A stretch of DNA of 34,324 nucleotides, from IMG/VR virus record IMGVR_UViG_3300001041_000039, positions 1 through 34,324 of that record; one strand, given 5' to 3'. Origin of the DNA: a virus. A model generated the notes under the pieces. It did no database searches. It had not been told where the DNA came from and saw nothing but the letters and a program-made list of their open reading frames with translations. Position 1 is the stretch's first letter. The number at the start of each line of letters is the position of its first letter. This document shows, in pieces, positions 27,201-30,278 of this stretch. Made by a program: the position numbers and the translations under genes.

Positions 27201-29114
27201 AGTACTATCAGCTAATTTAGTTAAAGACGCAGCTACTTCGGCTACATTACGCTCTAAGGCTTCAAACTTGCTACTTAAATCTTCTGTTTTTATAGCCCTA
27301 ACCTTAGTTACTAAATTATCAGCAATTTGAGATCCGGCCTTGGCTTGATTTACCATTGAGGCCTCAGTCGTATTTTGGAGCTCATCAATCAAAGATCGCA
27401 GGGCGGCAATCTCACTAGATGCTTTTTTTACTTCTGGGCTATTAAAAGAACTCGTCCTTAAGGTCTTATTTATAGATTCAGTTTTAACACTTAAAGATTC
27501 TGTAAGAACCCCTTTTAATGATTCTAAATTCTTTTTTAAAGTAGATATAGCTTGTTTATAATTATTAAAATAGCCACTTAAAGCTTTGGCAGCCTCGTCG
27601 GCGTTTAAATCAAGCAGCACGTCTAATTTAACGTTATCTGGAAATTTAGAAGTTATTAAACGTTCAATGTTTTCTAACTTAGGGGCTATTACTATCTCAG
27701 CAGCACCTGATGAAATTTCCTTAATTACAGAATTAAGTTCTTTTTTAACATCCGCAGTGTCTATTGTAACATCTAGGGTGGCGGCTTTATCTATAATATC
27801 AAGTAGTGTAGTTATTTCCTTAAGTTTTTTATTAAGTGTTGTAGCTACACCTATCTTAATATCTCTATCTTTTACTAGAGTATCTATGTCTTTTTCAGCT
27901 AATTTAGTATCGGCAGAAACTTGGACAGTTACTTTACTGTTAGAAGCATTTATTATAGAATCAATTGTTTTTCTAAATGCTTTATCATCAACATCTACTG
28001 ATAGTACCAACTTTTCAGAAAGTTTATTGAGTCTAGTAATTATTTCTTTATCATTAAGGGCTACATCTATTTGTTGCTTAGACTTTTTAGTAGCTGTTTC
28101 TAGATATTTTATGTTGCTGGTAGATCCACCAGATTTTAAAAGTTTAGGTAAGTCTTCTAATGCTTTACTTACAGCACGTAACTCAGAAAGTGTACTAACT
28201 AAAACTTTATCTGTTTGTTTAGAAGGCTCTTTACTAACTGTACTTGTTTTCTTTGCAGCAGATAAAGTAACCAAACTTTTTTCTACTGATTTAGATATGG
28301 CGGAGGCCAACGCATACGTATCGATACCGCTAGCAGCAGAAGAGCGTTGTTTTGTAGTTTCTTCTTTTACGGCTTTTTTTATTTGATCTAGTTCTTTTAT
28401 AATGTCAGAACTAGCAGCTGGTGAAGCCTCTACTGCTTTGGATAATTTTGTTAGTCCGGAAGTAAGTTGTTTAATCTCTGAATATAATTTTGATAGTCCA
28501 GCACTTACTTCTTTTACATTTGATGTATCTTTGGTTGTTGTAACAGTAGTTTTGTAGGAATTATCTACGCTCTTGGCTAACCCTTCTATGGCTGTTTGTA
28601 ACTTAGTTAATTTACCAAAGTCAGTTGATGCAGGATCTTTTTTAATGGCAGTAAGGATAGAGGTATTGAGATCTTTTATACTTTTGTCTATGGCAGTTTT
28701 ATCTGATTTACCTGATATGGCGCCTAATACTTTTGTTAGCGCACCTAATTCTTTTGTTATAATTGATTCTAATGCCTTAGTATCTAATGTAGTTGTAGGT
28801 TTACCCGAAGACGTGGTTCCGCCTGCAGTGATACTTCGTTGAAATTCTTTGGCTATTGTTTTGGAAATATTATCTGCAAGGATCTTTGCTTGCTGGGCAG
28901 TATCTTTTGTAGCAGTGCTTGACTGAGCTTTACCATACGCATCATTTAGCCCATCCTTTATTGCTTTTTTAACAGAAGACGCTAATCTATCGGTTAACCC
29001 ATTAAATGCTTTTGCTAATGTGCTATCTAAGGTAGAAGCTATATTGTCGGCCTTATTGCTTCCTGAACTTGATCCACTTATTATATGAGATACTGTGATG
29101 TCGTGCTTAGCCAA
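6258..29114 (-). CDS. Giant tape measure protein with embedded RNA polymerase and nuclease domains
   Basis: A single open frame encodes 7,618 residues. It starts at TTG 29114, seven bases after a consensus AGGAGG, and ends in TAA four bases before the next gene. Regions in order: a Lys/Ser-rich helical N-terminus (1 to about 680); a segment with RNA polymerase beta-type motifs (1319-1579); beta-prime-type motifs (2301-2484, with possible bridge-helix and trigger-like parts to about 2740); a Pro/Gly linker (from 3166); a RecB-like PD-(D/E)XK nuclease domain (about 3245-3480); a helical stretch; a TP901-type tape measure core (about 3985-4335); hydrophobic segments near 4520, 5510, 5825 and 6786-6825; Gly-Gly/G-E-Y-V repeats (about 5590-7380); and a coiled C-terminus. 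Tape measure proteins set tail length, occupy the tube lumen and are released at infection. The gene order (after chaperones, before tail-tip genes) and the core domain fix this identity. The enzymatic insertions, and their delivery into the host, are the unusual part. Typical tape measures have roughly 700-2,500 residues; the longest one I know of, from Thermus phage P74-26, has about 5,000. Confidence 0.95.
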   Translation of the reverse strand: MAKHDITVSHIISGSSSGSNKADNIASTLDSTLAKAFNGLTDRLASSVKKAIKDGLNDAYGKAQSSTATKDTAQQAKILADNISKTIAKEFQRSITAGGTTSSGKPTTTLDTKALESIITKELGALTKVLGAISGKSDKTAIDKSIKDLNTSILTAIKKDPASTDFGKLTKLQTAIEGLAKSVDNSYKTTVTTTKDTSNVKEVSAGLSKLYSEIKQLTSGLTKLSKAVEASPAASSDIIKELDQIKKAVKEETTKQRSSAASGIDTYALASAISKSVEKSLVTLSAAKKTSTVSKEPSKQTDKVLVSTLSELRAVSKALEDLPKLLKSGGSTSNIKYLETATKKSKQQIDVALNDKEIITRLNKLSEKLVLSVDVDDKAFRKTIDSIINASNSKVTVQVSADTKLAEKDIDTLVKDRDIKIGVATTLNKKLKEITTLLDIIDKAATLDVTIDTADVKKELNSVIKEISSGAAEIVIAPKLENIERLITSKFPDNVKLDVLLDLNADEAAKALSGYFNNYKQAISTLKKNLESLKGVLTESLSVKTESINKTLRTSSFNSPEVKKASSEIAALRSLIDELQNTTEASMVNQAKAGSQIADNLVTKVRAIKTEDLSSKFEALERNVAEVAASLTKLADSTKHTVLAAPTTKVATNVGAKAPTTPAANISRIKAIGSTSEQKAVYGSKVIKPAVGGYSADNIKQEFDKVATAKDQMADSVQGILKGISASRASLDVHAMERQLSSSLNALLKDITNTVTEQLGKSDWKPLEMPGAPESSKYFTNVSNSLNQTNAKMWTMQIADVKSMQRELTKNKRTATGDPNQIVSAFKELQLDKLMANVTHGGSADENAELLASKVATWMKSASKENIAGWTTVADPEIKKALLDLKTAYETSKGTVNLVEGVKKAVGSQLGPLTQLTRQTYAVAEVNRSLSDVDTTRKEHPAPYIRNVALPAARMTPSGTPILETAHGSERALSKFAMFETGLEKLYSKALQAGTLSREEDYASKIQTIGVNPQTRLEQNAVSDLVTKLLADISTFKQGAPASTEYARVIKEFSGIKEGYKAATVSKMVQKKRIDPDLDILPALTNITNQIDQFTLDPNKDLKTQIMSFVNMMNTAQVSAYDFAKALDKVEFKNIYDIYGKVLADPLKKLVEKPAYQSGARGFESATKQVEQLMPLIEPGKPRRGLQQSNVVNLLSRGTPGLYPTERDYELKPEEHKNYIKDLNLRFKEMYAERDMLAKLAAESPESGPIVKRLQELPTQGRKLSSLGIPESQASSIAYLKSNKVRGADEDNKDYEEGLSYLKALGGTNIKMFVDDLTSMAPFGEFQQLGRNIAGVTNAMSSSIDEINGLTDKFDVARVKGIGTTTPTLRTEREKSLIEGGRYGEKGYGFNVTAELRHTAGTFEDQILVSGKLADAVTSLTKTLVLPAAGGRMLGKELSSGKGTEAVSDVKPGVLKDVDSPEAINKVYSQFQDMLGVSNTYKGRADKAFITEVQKAMATVRSENVEVQAAKVAEVFMNHFGRKFTTRFGSKGVSMTSTDTSKMSDILKTWGDKNIKVLTSEEQVNAGLGTAKMPKSMGQLAAELLDSQIEGLTAAGASQSEVEGLKSQLINSGNKFMIEYFKDATSGLTIPEEASVQQDIYNKAKELFSSIGIAITDGVDGINNLKQTYSSMIKEGGLYELKPIDVRISSLGAGKRGLQTEVLETILNNVANVQKASEKDEAYTTLRDKFAPDMYKKLLGSGKESLSTYSSALGFKGTDPGKAEEALTKIFMQRGKKSDQAAVMAKRGAALEEMSNFYTEIIDEFGEKRKSLVGQKFLQVVEEPTATEAWSTTDVRKRIKGAKLNVPAYTAYLNVFGKDSELMKEINQTPIQGAGSQAELVEQLSDTDKKHWEYIKTLIANTNKDSEVLGALRNKLEKVSVDELKSFDYSTGTLDKGKRSMLGTVMDVEKFNKPFMLQLPSSDASKAKLGQKPTAFEDFYVPSPAGRGVYPEPLVAGEFGPEEPTRVLQNLINSAKDYQDFVTNTEQYYMAKNVDSRKTAEAVMKEAAAGMLKSSVLSTTSDIRVKGGRLSTYDPKYVKELEQMWITFKKNINDDLSASMDKSYASSMEGVVQSQANYAEKRYNAILKALRHAGATVSGQLSEGKVPFKVDPKGNLLEQLNTISKDFSGGKGMLEQEMNNKLAAVQKAKINYLETLAETTLGKSGSVAETLFTRKIPAVMAKAVSATVDKTKDLETFDTQMSAIIGDLEGLSPEMQQEMGISEKSIKSLKSLQEQTQSIKEKHSKRLKRTSELGLPVLGQHEIGVPAEIARKIPVSFTKKFTKEGEAAPATKVEGTLLDMLRYTQDLQGKGSTAEEKATIKKYIEEELAPYIESLRYPFTGTSSIQPYKARLLDEGKGGMASNVLAVPGMPNLPMDALSGVIQRMTKQREDLSTKRAGELSKGAAASPEKLEKLTDLIDKLNAAISNLLPKYIAHQQKLDFDGDAIEIHSAINVKARGDIKKHYDTLTQDLSDTASVFRDQFTYGAVQPPASEYTLAEMGESFAKKFPTEKGFSFMQKPFATEDMGFLSLSEQMQALAGDSKDLNKVLEQISNLLDKTDADKLEAAVTNIKDLSNADELKNNADKVAAVIETLDDKFKKSFKFQTGASLANERTKSAVAAQLFKIHTGPETEAFTRLSLSYNKDVSGESSLIGAKGDQKFSRDEQARMNELTRFSLQKGMDVKHAGAASVSSDITRDIMEPGGGEKVYKNILNNKDYEDLKDFVKADAQAITDRIHSMLSKGMADDVKSMATAYGVTADLSDIDKFTAEMVDKMGFRGFLTRLEQSIINSALDTLQKQIAANKGQGMSPDTLKAAAKEEYARRLKESSPSAVASSLITSKEAPLYKFRTAGASTESQMGAYISKHGKGALDLDVGISKLQPGAYGKKEEARYSSSMAKAVATASNLEDELNQLYEVSGSGAYGELVKTSADRLKNSQKDVQAVTAAIANYEPLDIKSIQDSIGKLTELTTGDLATMSPIHTQVFKDRSSAKDLMRMRDVVDYYTTLAGLPVVEPSVLQEIELLGKSELSKIAETKFKDQGLTPEELQTKVDEYVDVFSEKMKALYSLDRALKVFKTSSASGMDVATMLPPVSSGKVRGTTYRSAAGIEAAKVSSPIMEAGIYGSAGGPPPPATPGITTPGAGVPGGPFTFTGGALNVHLQSIAAGIGLFVGDTPQAKTQTTTEPAIDVEQLKKWSAQITGGHNELSGATYATIYRASALAGGGSYKSGFKKEDFSEKELNSRQIAAIVSAMRGESDNIPNDFLEASALVGQAIHAKIQKDIISMDPTAAIEQFVALTTKSGPITGHIDVVMKDETTGEKYPMDIKTVGEGVKKAIGEAIQTSGTSDFPEVYAKLIEKGDKPSLAAAYKLLDVASQLNVYMTAIGATKGEAKYYSSTGKGEDTPEVVKFKQDPALLAKDVDAVAKARRFAGKFRTTGSLEEQTEAAKKASPLNISASDLKRMLDESSKHFESVKTAGGGRQRAASYRPMTPKESEEKIKGFKLDETDSISDIDKLYSPKIAAGKDVWADLENFTTFHTAAKEFQRQVRNINYEEELNSLEKVSKDLSDIIRGTGKTGPDMDRFRKATDKFKQLATDQGGPEGERRAGAQLNKAWKLYRMAEGDYYLSQAKEAKRAYEAASSSKDFEAETASYGKAQSAISRMRKFVSRVAGSRTDIYTEDKKFVMPEMARRLNVYQTPGELATKATTPLGDDKQLQSMFENIVSDLQKDSVMTPAVEKARTAVSTITGSNVKREMIDMMQNAEMLTRMGSDVMHAWDFDLLAEKLSRLRASLERYMKYNLTDDFGAAQKKNLETVIKYLKSVENSYTMINQSANKDWGEAGTVPVPKWLAPKEQLAMHTSNVEKVKEYFEKPQESGGARVGEVRSYPIKVLDQTGQVVRNVVVDFAKYGKSLSDITIKERDLASAMQGSNSGFRGAIGRAVKWGAASTVVYGGFAQLKQAISTLAEIEYSLATLKMMLNPLSSDINGLSAAAVTFAKQYGVGITDVLQSMNVFAQQGLTQAEIIDRTKVSTLAANVTTLKASEATEALTSAMKIYQEEGNSAMRFLDAWSEVEAKSAITAGDLANAIQKSASAAKIAGVTFDQLNGIVAAIGSTTRQSGKEVGTSLRFILRRLSAEKGPEQLGKLGIPVMESTGQLRSGFSVLDDLSKKWKDLSNAQKLATSQALGGTRQYNSLIALMDNWDQALRATKESMNSKGSAERRNAELMGTYRKQLEQTKVALVELQMSIGKVALPAFKIGLSGVKTFFETLSAIPDPIKAAGAAFVALLTYMTKGQQLAESLGDMLAGGKDFLGISGAGEQFTKELAKTKYELFGLGGGKLATAGLKTLGKFTTTDASGGKTDVTRGTKLSDFHSSFGRLSFKLQEVGKVFNSFVADSVSTTGKGIASFGAAGKTVGTKLSSTAGIGETIETIRKRNSMTKEDIEKTVKELGIHQALKKLVSGGLAMGAEVAGMGSYLGGMAVKGFGDSLGDIGKKLTENLATDDTSFIAAVAPLLTTIAALVPAIKVLGDQYGRMTQSAQDYANAMYSMRSIQEDNLTNIKNMAASYDVLQSKIEDLNKLNDPATKERRKSLNTYEAPIITLGRAQEDVISLANQLAESNSNLVLGYDKVGNAVLKASTNFDEYFKVLDKSRTKQLAESEVDVASKFIEDLTKTGGSENTKKMIKDIASEVPIIGEMLAKGIKVAPAKAIAEVTAQLNNLLSIKAKSPMSSAVDKDIKKYQETLKALRNDYAATYKEFSNVLGNINTKGLDPNEIAKIFADPRLKEGYDVILNMEPRLNIAGLKGKINWQDVLGQTVMQRALPSAKSLDFTKELTKGKLESAGLFERQGKVLNNDIVLFMDDVAAKYNMAGKQAIVKLKETSDGVFEWVAQYFNTKTLKVEERAFDKDMQQLVENIFPANHIQDEITDKIEILNEFVAGAGAGIRAISAKDFKKEFDLGERFFSDIATTTLLQSGKGFTPTASTGKGFGESPFQKSWKKDFEEYYAKPMIKFRSYMEDLDKLKVEGLDEGSVTIANDLYKELENLTTILKNNQVVMQYRAVLADLTKTFESGKRAIEENIAVERSRQEVFKGTTGYLKGISEGLDTFDTGGPKYKDLTVQQRTLIGSEDYRNLAAQLKELDIQKQGASEGMYSSDKALVALDSIAAVSKGFGSVLTKDEMQNFTETVARTGDTGYAELKIETSRVATNTADTVTKLEDILMALGSPGELDKQLEKYMSASSPQDLLTGLERVAEMRDRASATGNSDMVIEANKVLDVMTKNLTSQLGVDRTLKEIGSQNVFGAKNYTATEASQRMFSGLDFRDFVTQMKDVVPEESKWFGLKTVPNKPTFTADVEAINKLQTANQQTQFIDDKTVMKATAAASVASAFQKAGENATVKKLDEQLQVLRAQLAAEEAKPAVNQNKGLIEDLKTQEKTLTTSREDTAAKATLYGAVTTMTASKTAIMEFAKSLGFADDTIKKLGAGTVATYAALLVFSKLLGTDLSEATKNYGKVLKDVATGVANTGEAPSLSQAIKLKRAEKNFYEDYEKNKTQYGFADGGRVFGEGTPTSDSINAKLSKDEYVLDAATARRAGYARLDKFSKTHNPEDLTGFATGGAVKNSLIESKDELKNKADLLRKVNDILKDYPELSDVLKGSEEMALDVLKEKYPEVHKAVTTLSKIKVGKGEEATLNLPDDLKKLLDAVNFKMATGGPIAGEGTGTSDDILARVSNGEYIIKADSAKHLGQSKLDYINEYGKLPTFATGGAVAGPITDPDINRPAQVLATAAAATMAGYLAESNEKLTEIATASKKSAAESTLIADLIQKNTSSAQKIFNTLNEQAIKNATTDKILQGTEVKSKVLDVDAEKKKVEQAIKDMKEVYKQQAQVINKQAADMQEQMLKLEMAEELEKELNDMAAAISNVEITANAKNRFSKLVEESMTYGVKSFVRPSFWSSNFAVPQPGGLLGGKYNPPQVDLGVRSTRDMTTEQYLLFKDKELVSKAKNLSEVGKNFFTNLGRLFTDLDFFAKDLNFESVATFINSLASIQDPRKGVKLEKVFTINKYQKAETSFKALEKAQSKTDLMQSKLTELYIEKQELDALDKTVGLSSKEKKRFKNVDILIDEYEHAIKGQVSKIKNIKIDLEPVIIEGTFKKARSERANTELVEDFSSITRSISQSKTSMTAAMNPELSGFRGDLQFKRKDAELSDQEYFFKSSQGTTKNTIDQLKSAQALTENVSKKIADREQLITDIRLKLLDAGDKETNQTKAYKDEILKLSDETSDLTEDFETLKNSMESLGSITQTVFDTGKSLRVFNESFKSLSVQGFSAGLEGTRNLKLAMDSLVGASGPFAKRMVTPTQQIDALMGGGISLSKFADEFEIRTADLYTQLFSGNLKGNDLQKVIDQITHMPQEKARVREEQDLVKQFQGLDTMVNAINSMEDTLIERISFGNEDAGTKAYYAGSLKQLEELKNSQATFIKSETTIGAVKEKAKAQYGEGTIEYQRYMSQFGGMAESTRAVAITPEVKEGFARIQHDLEKTLMNSDPVVKELINIQKILETLAEKLGVPSSELRQLFKTPGETDKLLPTLETAKFQSPVQKYVSEVEQNSMAGLVAANKALDALSVPTGNLVIELGRVIPKFVEYNNALGNAIVNLTSRAVGAAIKDINIVPPGVAQEKAVKEKATFIGTKMAEQQGFDVNDPIIKAMINQFAAGQAMFISEQERQNARNKPSVFTDTPTKDFVSKGTLSLGASALAAMGPDIALLAEFFMGPQAATLLTAAPLAVGAGVEGYNFAAPKADYLMSLKETNDLLTKAEKDAASRGDLFEKPSLNLPDLENLHLADDAYFKAQIEALYNNTTQLQELNKALKDKPTETTAVDAATPLVKARGGYITGPGGPREDKVPAMLSPGEYVIRAHAAQKLGYDTLDYINKKGIMPGLADGGNVFSASGAQDILTKRRKQLEAIMKENNLADGGNVFSASGAQDILTKRRKQLEAIMKENNLADGGSIPMFTEKEVLTLAKARASVLNEEEQLRKGVKTEDLLGATTSRVSSEEQQLMTQMAERKTTFGESYNAGRVGAAEEYFTATRDIKENVRRLAANDVGTEKQTNTMTFTPNYLYKGAKMSSMTAAAGPAYPEVEQLRNYLEDPTIMRNALSHGIDKETGKPNAGYLPEEYVWQARQSLNKFDKLVTSGNTLQNSPALRALRHVLADVEDRIALTSNIGRVIGLRDTGKLDAMLPMGGAKISETDEGTFWNYAGNLAAKQNMPKELEGLLTTNEFRALAVKSISEGDSARVKTIIEDYLKTRNLDENSNLLSDAFKGNKQLEGGRFMPIMHDGGVTRSTGPHYLEKGEVVLPRRFADGGLVNSELTTNTITNAQQKSITLTWDESKKLQVEDRVLRVEDKELKLADIAPLKVEDKVFDVKLDDNGITDKLTSVISSIPDKISLDSSNVKLDTSNLETMFKNLADSINNTKSVGADSTILDTALESIAFVKEQTDEQIHIIDSKLTNLQESFGKDVQAEINVRIAEVKKDILNNNSKLIDSYINRQRTDISKLKFELTSIDGQLKRLMTLVYANRNIG
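7987..8193 (-). repeat. Perfect 96-bp direct tandem repeat, two copies plus partial third, in the tape measure gene
   Basis: Copies at 7987-8082 and 8083-8178 are identical base for base, and a third partial copy of about 15 bases starts at 8179. The unit encodes 32 residues (ADGGNVFSASGAQDILTK, then RRKQLEAIMKENNL), so the reading frame is kept. Identity at silent positions points to a very recent duplication. Confidence 0.95.
8179..8345 (-). repeat. Third Gly-Gly / G-E-Y-V repeat element in the tape measure
   Basis: GGYITGPGGPREDKVPAMLS, then PGEYVIRAHAAQKLGYDTLDYIN, is the best match to the usual tape measure element. It begins near residue 6924 and is followed directly by the perfect tandem repeat. 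A degenerate fourth copy (GPHYLEKGEVVLPRRFADGG) lies near nucleotides 6915-7000. Confidence 0.75.
8640..8759 (-). other. Hydrophobic, potentially membrane-inserting segment of the tape measure (residues ~6786-6825)
   Basis: LGASALAAMGPDIALLAEFF followed by MGPQAATLLTAAPLAVGAG forms about 40 mostly apolar residues with central glycines and prolines, compatible with a membrane hairpin. Tape measure proteins of several siphophages contain such segments and are thought to help form the DNA channel across the host membrane. Confidence 0.55.
11700..12335 (-). repeat. Two Gly-Gly / S-D-x-I / D-E-Y-V repeat elements in the tape measure
   Basis: GGRVFGEGTPTSDSINAKLS followed by KDEYVLDA, and GGPIAGEGTGTSDDILARVS followed by NGEYIIKADSA, are two copies of one element. 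Each ends in a helix with LDKF or LDYIN and a trailing FATGGAV. They start near residues 5594 and 5746. Similar elements recur in C-terminal parts of phage tape measures and probably form small folded knots along the chain. Confidence 0.75.
16110..17162 (-). other. TP901-type phage tape measure core domain (residues ~3985-4335)
   Basis: The stretch from FRGAIGRAVKWGAASTVVYG through EIEYSLATLKMMLNP, QYGVGITDVLQSMNVFAQQG, SEVEAKSAITAGDLANAI, VAAIGSTTRQSGKEVGTSLR and QALGGTRQYNSLIALMDNW is the classic PhageMin_Tail/TIGR01760 core found in tape measure proteins of Gram-positive and other siphophages. It ends in a hydrophobic segment, AAGAAFVALLTYM. This domain fixes the identity of the whole gene product. 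Confidence 0.93.
18675..19382 (-). other. PD-(D/E)XK (RecB/Cas4-type) nuclease-like domain in the tape measure (residues ~3245-3480)
   Basis: The complete signature of the RecB-like nuclease superfamily is present in order: YRASAL near residue 3253 (the I-R-A-S-x-L type opening); H3314 in GQAIHAKIQ; ITGHIDVV with D3348; PMDIKT with D3363 and K3365, 15 residues after D3348; and QLNVY with Q3415 and Y3419 (Q-x-x-x-Y). In this family the two acidic residues and the lysine bind metal and activate water for DNA cleavage, the histidine marks the bacterial RecB/AddB/Cas4 branch, and Q-x-x-x-Y contacts DNA. No Cas4-type iron-sulfur cysteines are visible. All catalytic positions are intact, so an active nuclease is plausible. 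Confidence 0.78.
19545..19637 (-). other. Pro/Gly-rich interdomain linker in the tape measure
   Basis: From residue 3166 the chain runs GGPPPPATPGITTPG and continues with further Gly/Pro for about ten residues. This is the clearest flexible linker in the protein. It separates the polymerase-like half from the nuclease-like domain, and it may also be a site of proteolytic separation. The DNA is locally G/C-rich, with runs of five G. Confidence 0.8.
20835..22247 (-). other. RNA polymerase beta-prime-like catalytic segment of the tape measure (residues ~2290-2760)
   Basis: QHEIGVPAEIA (H2301, G2304, P2306) matches the H-Q-C-G-L-P-K-K-M-A region of bacterial RpoC. RYPFTG (R2376, P2378) matches the N-R-A-P-T-L-H motif. 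KLDFDGDAIEIH (D2480, D2482, D2484) matches the universal N-A-D-F-D-G-D-Q-M-A-V-H loop, whose three aspartates hold the catalytic magnesium. Order and spacing agree with RpoC; in E. coli about 35 residues separate R-A-P from D-F-D-G-D, here about 100. Downstream, a helical segment around 2645-2680 (AAQLFKIHTGPETEAF) could be the bridge helix. QKGMDVKHAG (D2721, K2723) could correspond to the trigger-type motif of phage and RdRP-like polymerases; both of these are tentative. A beta-then-beta-prime order in one chain is typical of viral single-chain polymerases. Confidence 0.87.
24315..25217 (-). other. RNA polymerase beta-subunit-like segment of the tape measure (residues ~1300-1600)
   Basis: Four motifs line up, in order, with conserved parts of bacterial RpoB. 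(a) S-M-A-P-F-G-E with a following R and G (P1322, F1323, E1325, R1331, G1335) matches the S-L-I-P-F-L-E...R...G region. (b) TFEDQILVSGKL (E1404, D1405) matches NFEDSILVSERV. (c) GRKFTTRFGSKG (K1523, K1531) matches GDKMAGRHGNKG position by position; the two lysines correspond to the catalytic lysines K1065 and K1073 of E. coli beta in its double-psi beta-barrel. (d) MPKSMGQ (from M1573) matches the V-P-S-R-M-N-I-G-Q region. The spacing from (b) to (c) is 119 residues against about 250 in E. coli, so this is a compact version. The alignment was made by eye from known motifs, and the outer domain limits are uncertain. Confidence 0.85.
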
Positions 29115-29127
29115 AGCGGTGCCTCCT
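29112..29127 (-). promoter_or_regulatory. Consensus ribosome binding site with TTG start for tape measure
   Basis: AGGAGG, a 7-nt spacer (CACCGCT) and then TTG GCT AAG CAC. No in-frame ATG with comparable spacing is present nearby. The perfect site fixes the start, and the TTG codon should lower initiation, fitting a protein needed in low copy. Confidence 0.75.
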
Positions 29128-29146
29128 AGATGATGTTGCTTTAATC

Positions 29147-29180
29147 AATTAAACATTCTTTTATTCTTAATAATAGAATG
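29147..29180 (-). terminator. Hairpin with short U-tract before the tape measure gene
   Basis: CATTCT pairs with AGAATG, with an inner TTATT/AATAA pairing and a short loop (29154-29180). TTTAATT follows in transcript direction. It lies in the 79-nt gap between the second chaperone-like gene and the tape measure gene. It is probably a weak terminator or attenuator limiting tape measure expression, which is needed at only a few copies per tail. Confidence 0.5.
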
Positions 29181-29193
29181 GTTACCTTATTAC

Positions 29194-30216
29194 TTAACTC
29201 CGGCGAGTGCGCTTTTTAATGTCCGTCCTATCTTTTATTTTTTGTGCTTCTTTGGGTTTATCATACTTTATATCTTGGTATAAATCATTAGATTGCGTTA
29301 TTATGACCTCTTCTTTACTAAAAGCGGACATTTTGCCTTTATTAAACTTATTACTTTTTTTAGCCGCGTTTTCTTTGGTACGCTCATTATAGTAATCAGT
29401 CATGTAAGCATCTAGTGCATCATCGTCCTCTATTATACTATCTGGTGGTCTATCTTCAGGCATCATTTCGTATATGTTAGAATAATAACTTGACCAATAT
29501 ATTAAATTAAGCTGATCATTAGAGTACTCAACTGTCGGTATACCAAATAAAGACTCAGTAACTTTTTGGCTATGTACATAACGTATACGCCATAAATTGT
29601 GTCTTGCAATAAATCTAATTGTCTTCATTGGGATGCCATGATAAAAATGTAGAAAAGCATTCATAACTTTAATTTTAAAATTTATATTTTTTTCTAAAAC
29701 TAAACTATCTACATTATCCCAATAATGCTTATCGCCTTGTTCTGTGTATGCACAAGCCCAACATAAATAATGATGTCTTTCTTCATCTGCCTTTGTTTCG
29801 GCGGACATAATTAACCTGGAATTCTTTTTATACTCTATTTCATTTATTTGATCTTTAATTTTATTGATAAGCTTTTTAATTCGATCTGCATTAGCTTTTA
29901 CTTTGGTAGTTTTAGACAGAAGCGCTTCTTGGGCCTCTAATTGTGATTTTAGTTTGGCAACTTTTGTTATATCTTCTTCTGTATATAAACCACGCTCGCT
30001 TAGTAATTTTTCTAATTCGGTTATAGAGTATAAGCCTTCATTGATTGCTTGCTTATAAGATCTCTCATAAACCAGTGTAGCTCTAAGACGTATTTCAGAA
30101 GTTGGTTGCTTAAATATTAAGTATACCTCTTCTGAACCTTTAGTAATGTTTACTATTTCCTTTCCTGTGAAAACCTTAAGTAGATAACTATCCACCTCTT
30201 CATAAGATAGTTCCAT
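29194..30216 (-). CDS. Tail assembly chaperone-like protein, copy 2
   Basis: The protein has 340 residues, with ATG 30216 six bases after AAAGG and a TAA stop. It shares the architecture of the preceding gene: a beta-containing N-terminus; Y-K-x(4)-EG-L (EG at residues 60-61) with RG exactly 15 residues later (75-76), the same spacing as in the paralogue; a longer Lys-rich coiled segment (about 85-130); then WDNVDSLV and a helix-rich region. A CWAC pair lies near residue 150. The C-terminus is highly charged and ends KKRTRRS, which could bind nucleic acid or the acidic parts of a partner. In siphophages the second chaperone usually comes from a -1 frameshift extension of the first; here it is an independent gene with its own start. 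The function is inferred from position and paralogy. Confidence 0.6.
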   Translation of the reverse strand: MELSYEEVDSYLLKVFTGKEIVNITKGSEEVYLIFKQPTSEIRLRATLVYERSYKQAINEGLYSITELEKLLSERGLYTEEDITKVAKLKSQLEAQEALLSKTTKVKANADRIKKLINKIKDQINEIEYKKNSRLIMSAETKADEERHHYLCWACAYTEQGDKHYWDNVDSLVLEKNINFKIKVMNAFLHFYHGIPMKTIRFIARHNLWRIRYVHSQKVTESLFGIPTVEYSNDQLNLIYWSSYYSNIYEMMPEDRPPDSIIEDDDALDAYMTDYYNERTKENAAKKSNKFNKGKMSAFSKEEVIITQSNDLYQDIKYDKPKEAQKIKDRTDIKKRTRRS

Positions 30217-30239
30217 GCGTGGCCTTTATATATAGTTAT

Positions 30240-30261
30240 GGGGCTGCTTTTATACAGCCCC
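30240..30261 (-). terminator. Stem-loop between the two chaperone-like genes
   Basis: GGGGCTG pairs with CAGCCCC around an 8-nt AU-rich loop, and ATAACTATATAT follows in transcript direction. It sits in the 62-nt gap between the paralogous genes. The U-tract is weak, so it may act as an attenuator or an mRNA end-protecting structure rather than a full terminator. Confidence 0.5.
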
Positions 30262-30278
30262 TTATAACAAGCAATTCT

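Noticed and set aside
27586-28386. Plus-strand open frame of 266 codons opposite the tape measure N-terminus, and many shorter plus-strand frames
   Set aside because: They are mirror frames of a Lys/Ser/Thr-rich coding sequence, rich in Ser/Leu/Val, lack good ribosome binding sites and lie wholly inside a well supported gene.
6258-29114. Fusion of two or more genes by assembly error or a missed stop
   Set aside because: The frame is continuous for 22.9 kb with uniform style, the polymerase and nuclease regions connect through plausible linkers, and no internal strong ribosome binding site with a start was found at the domain borders by eye. Read mapping would settle this.
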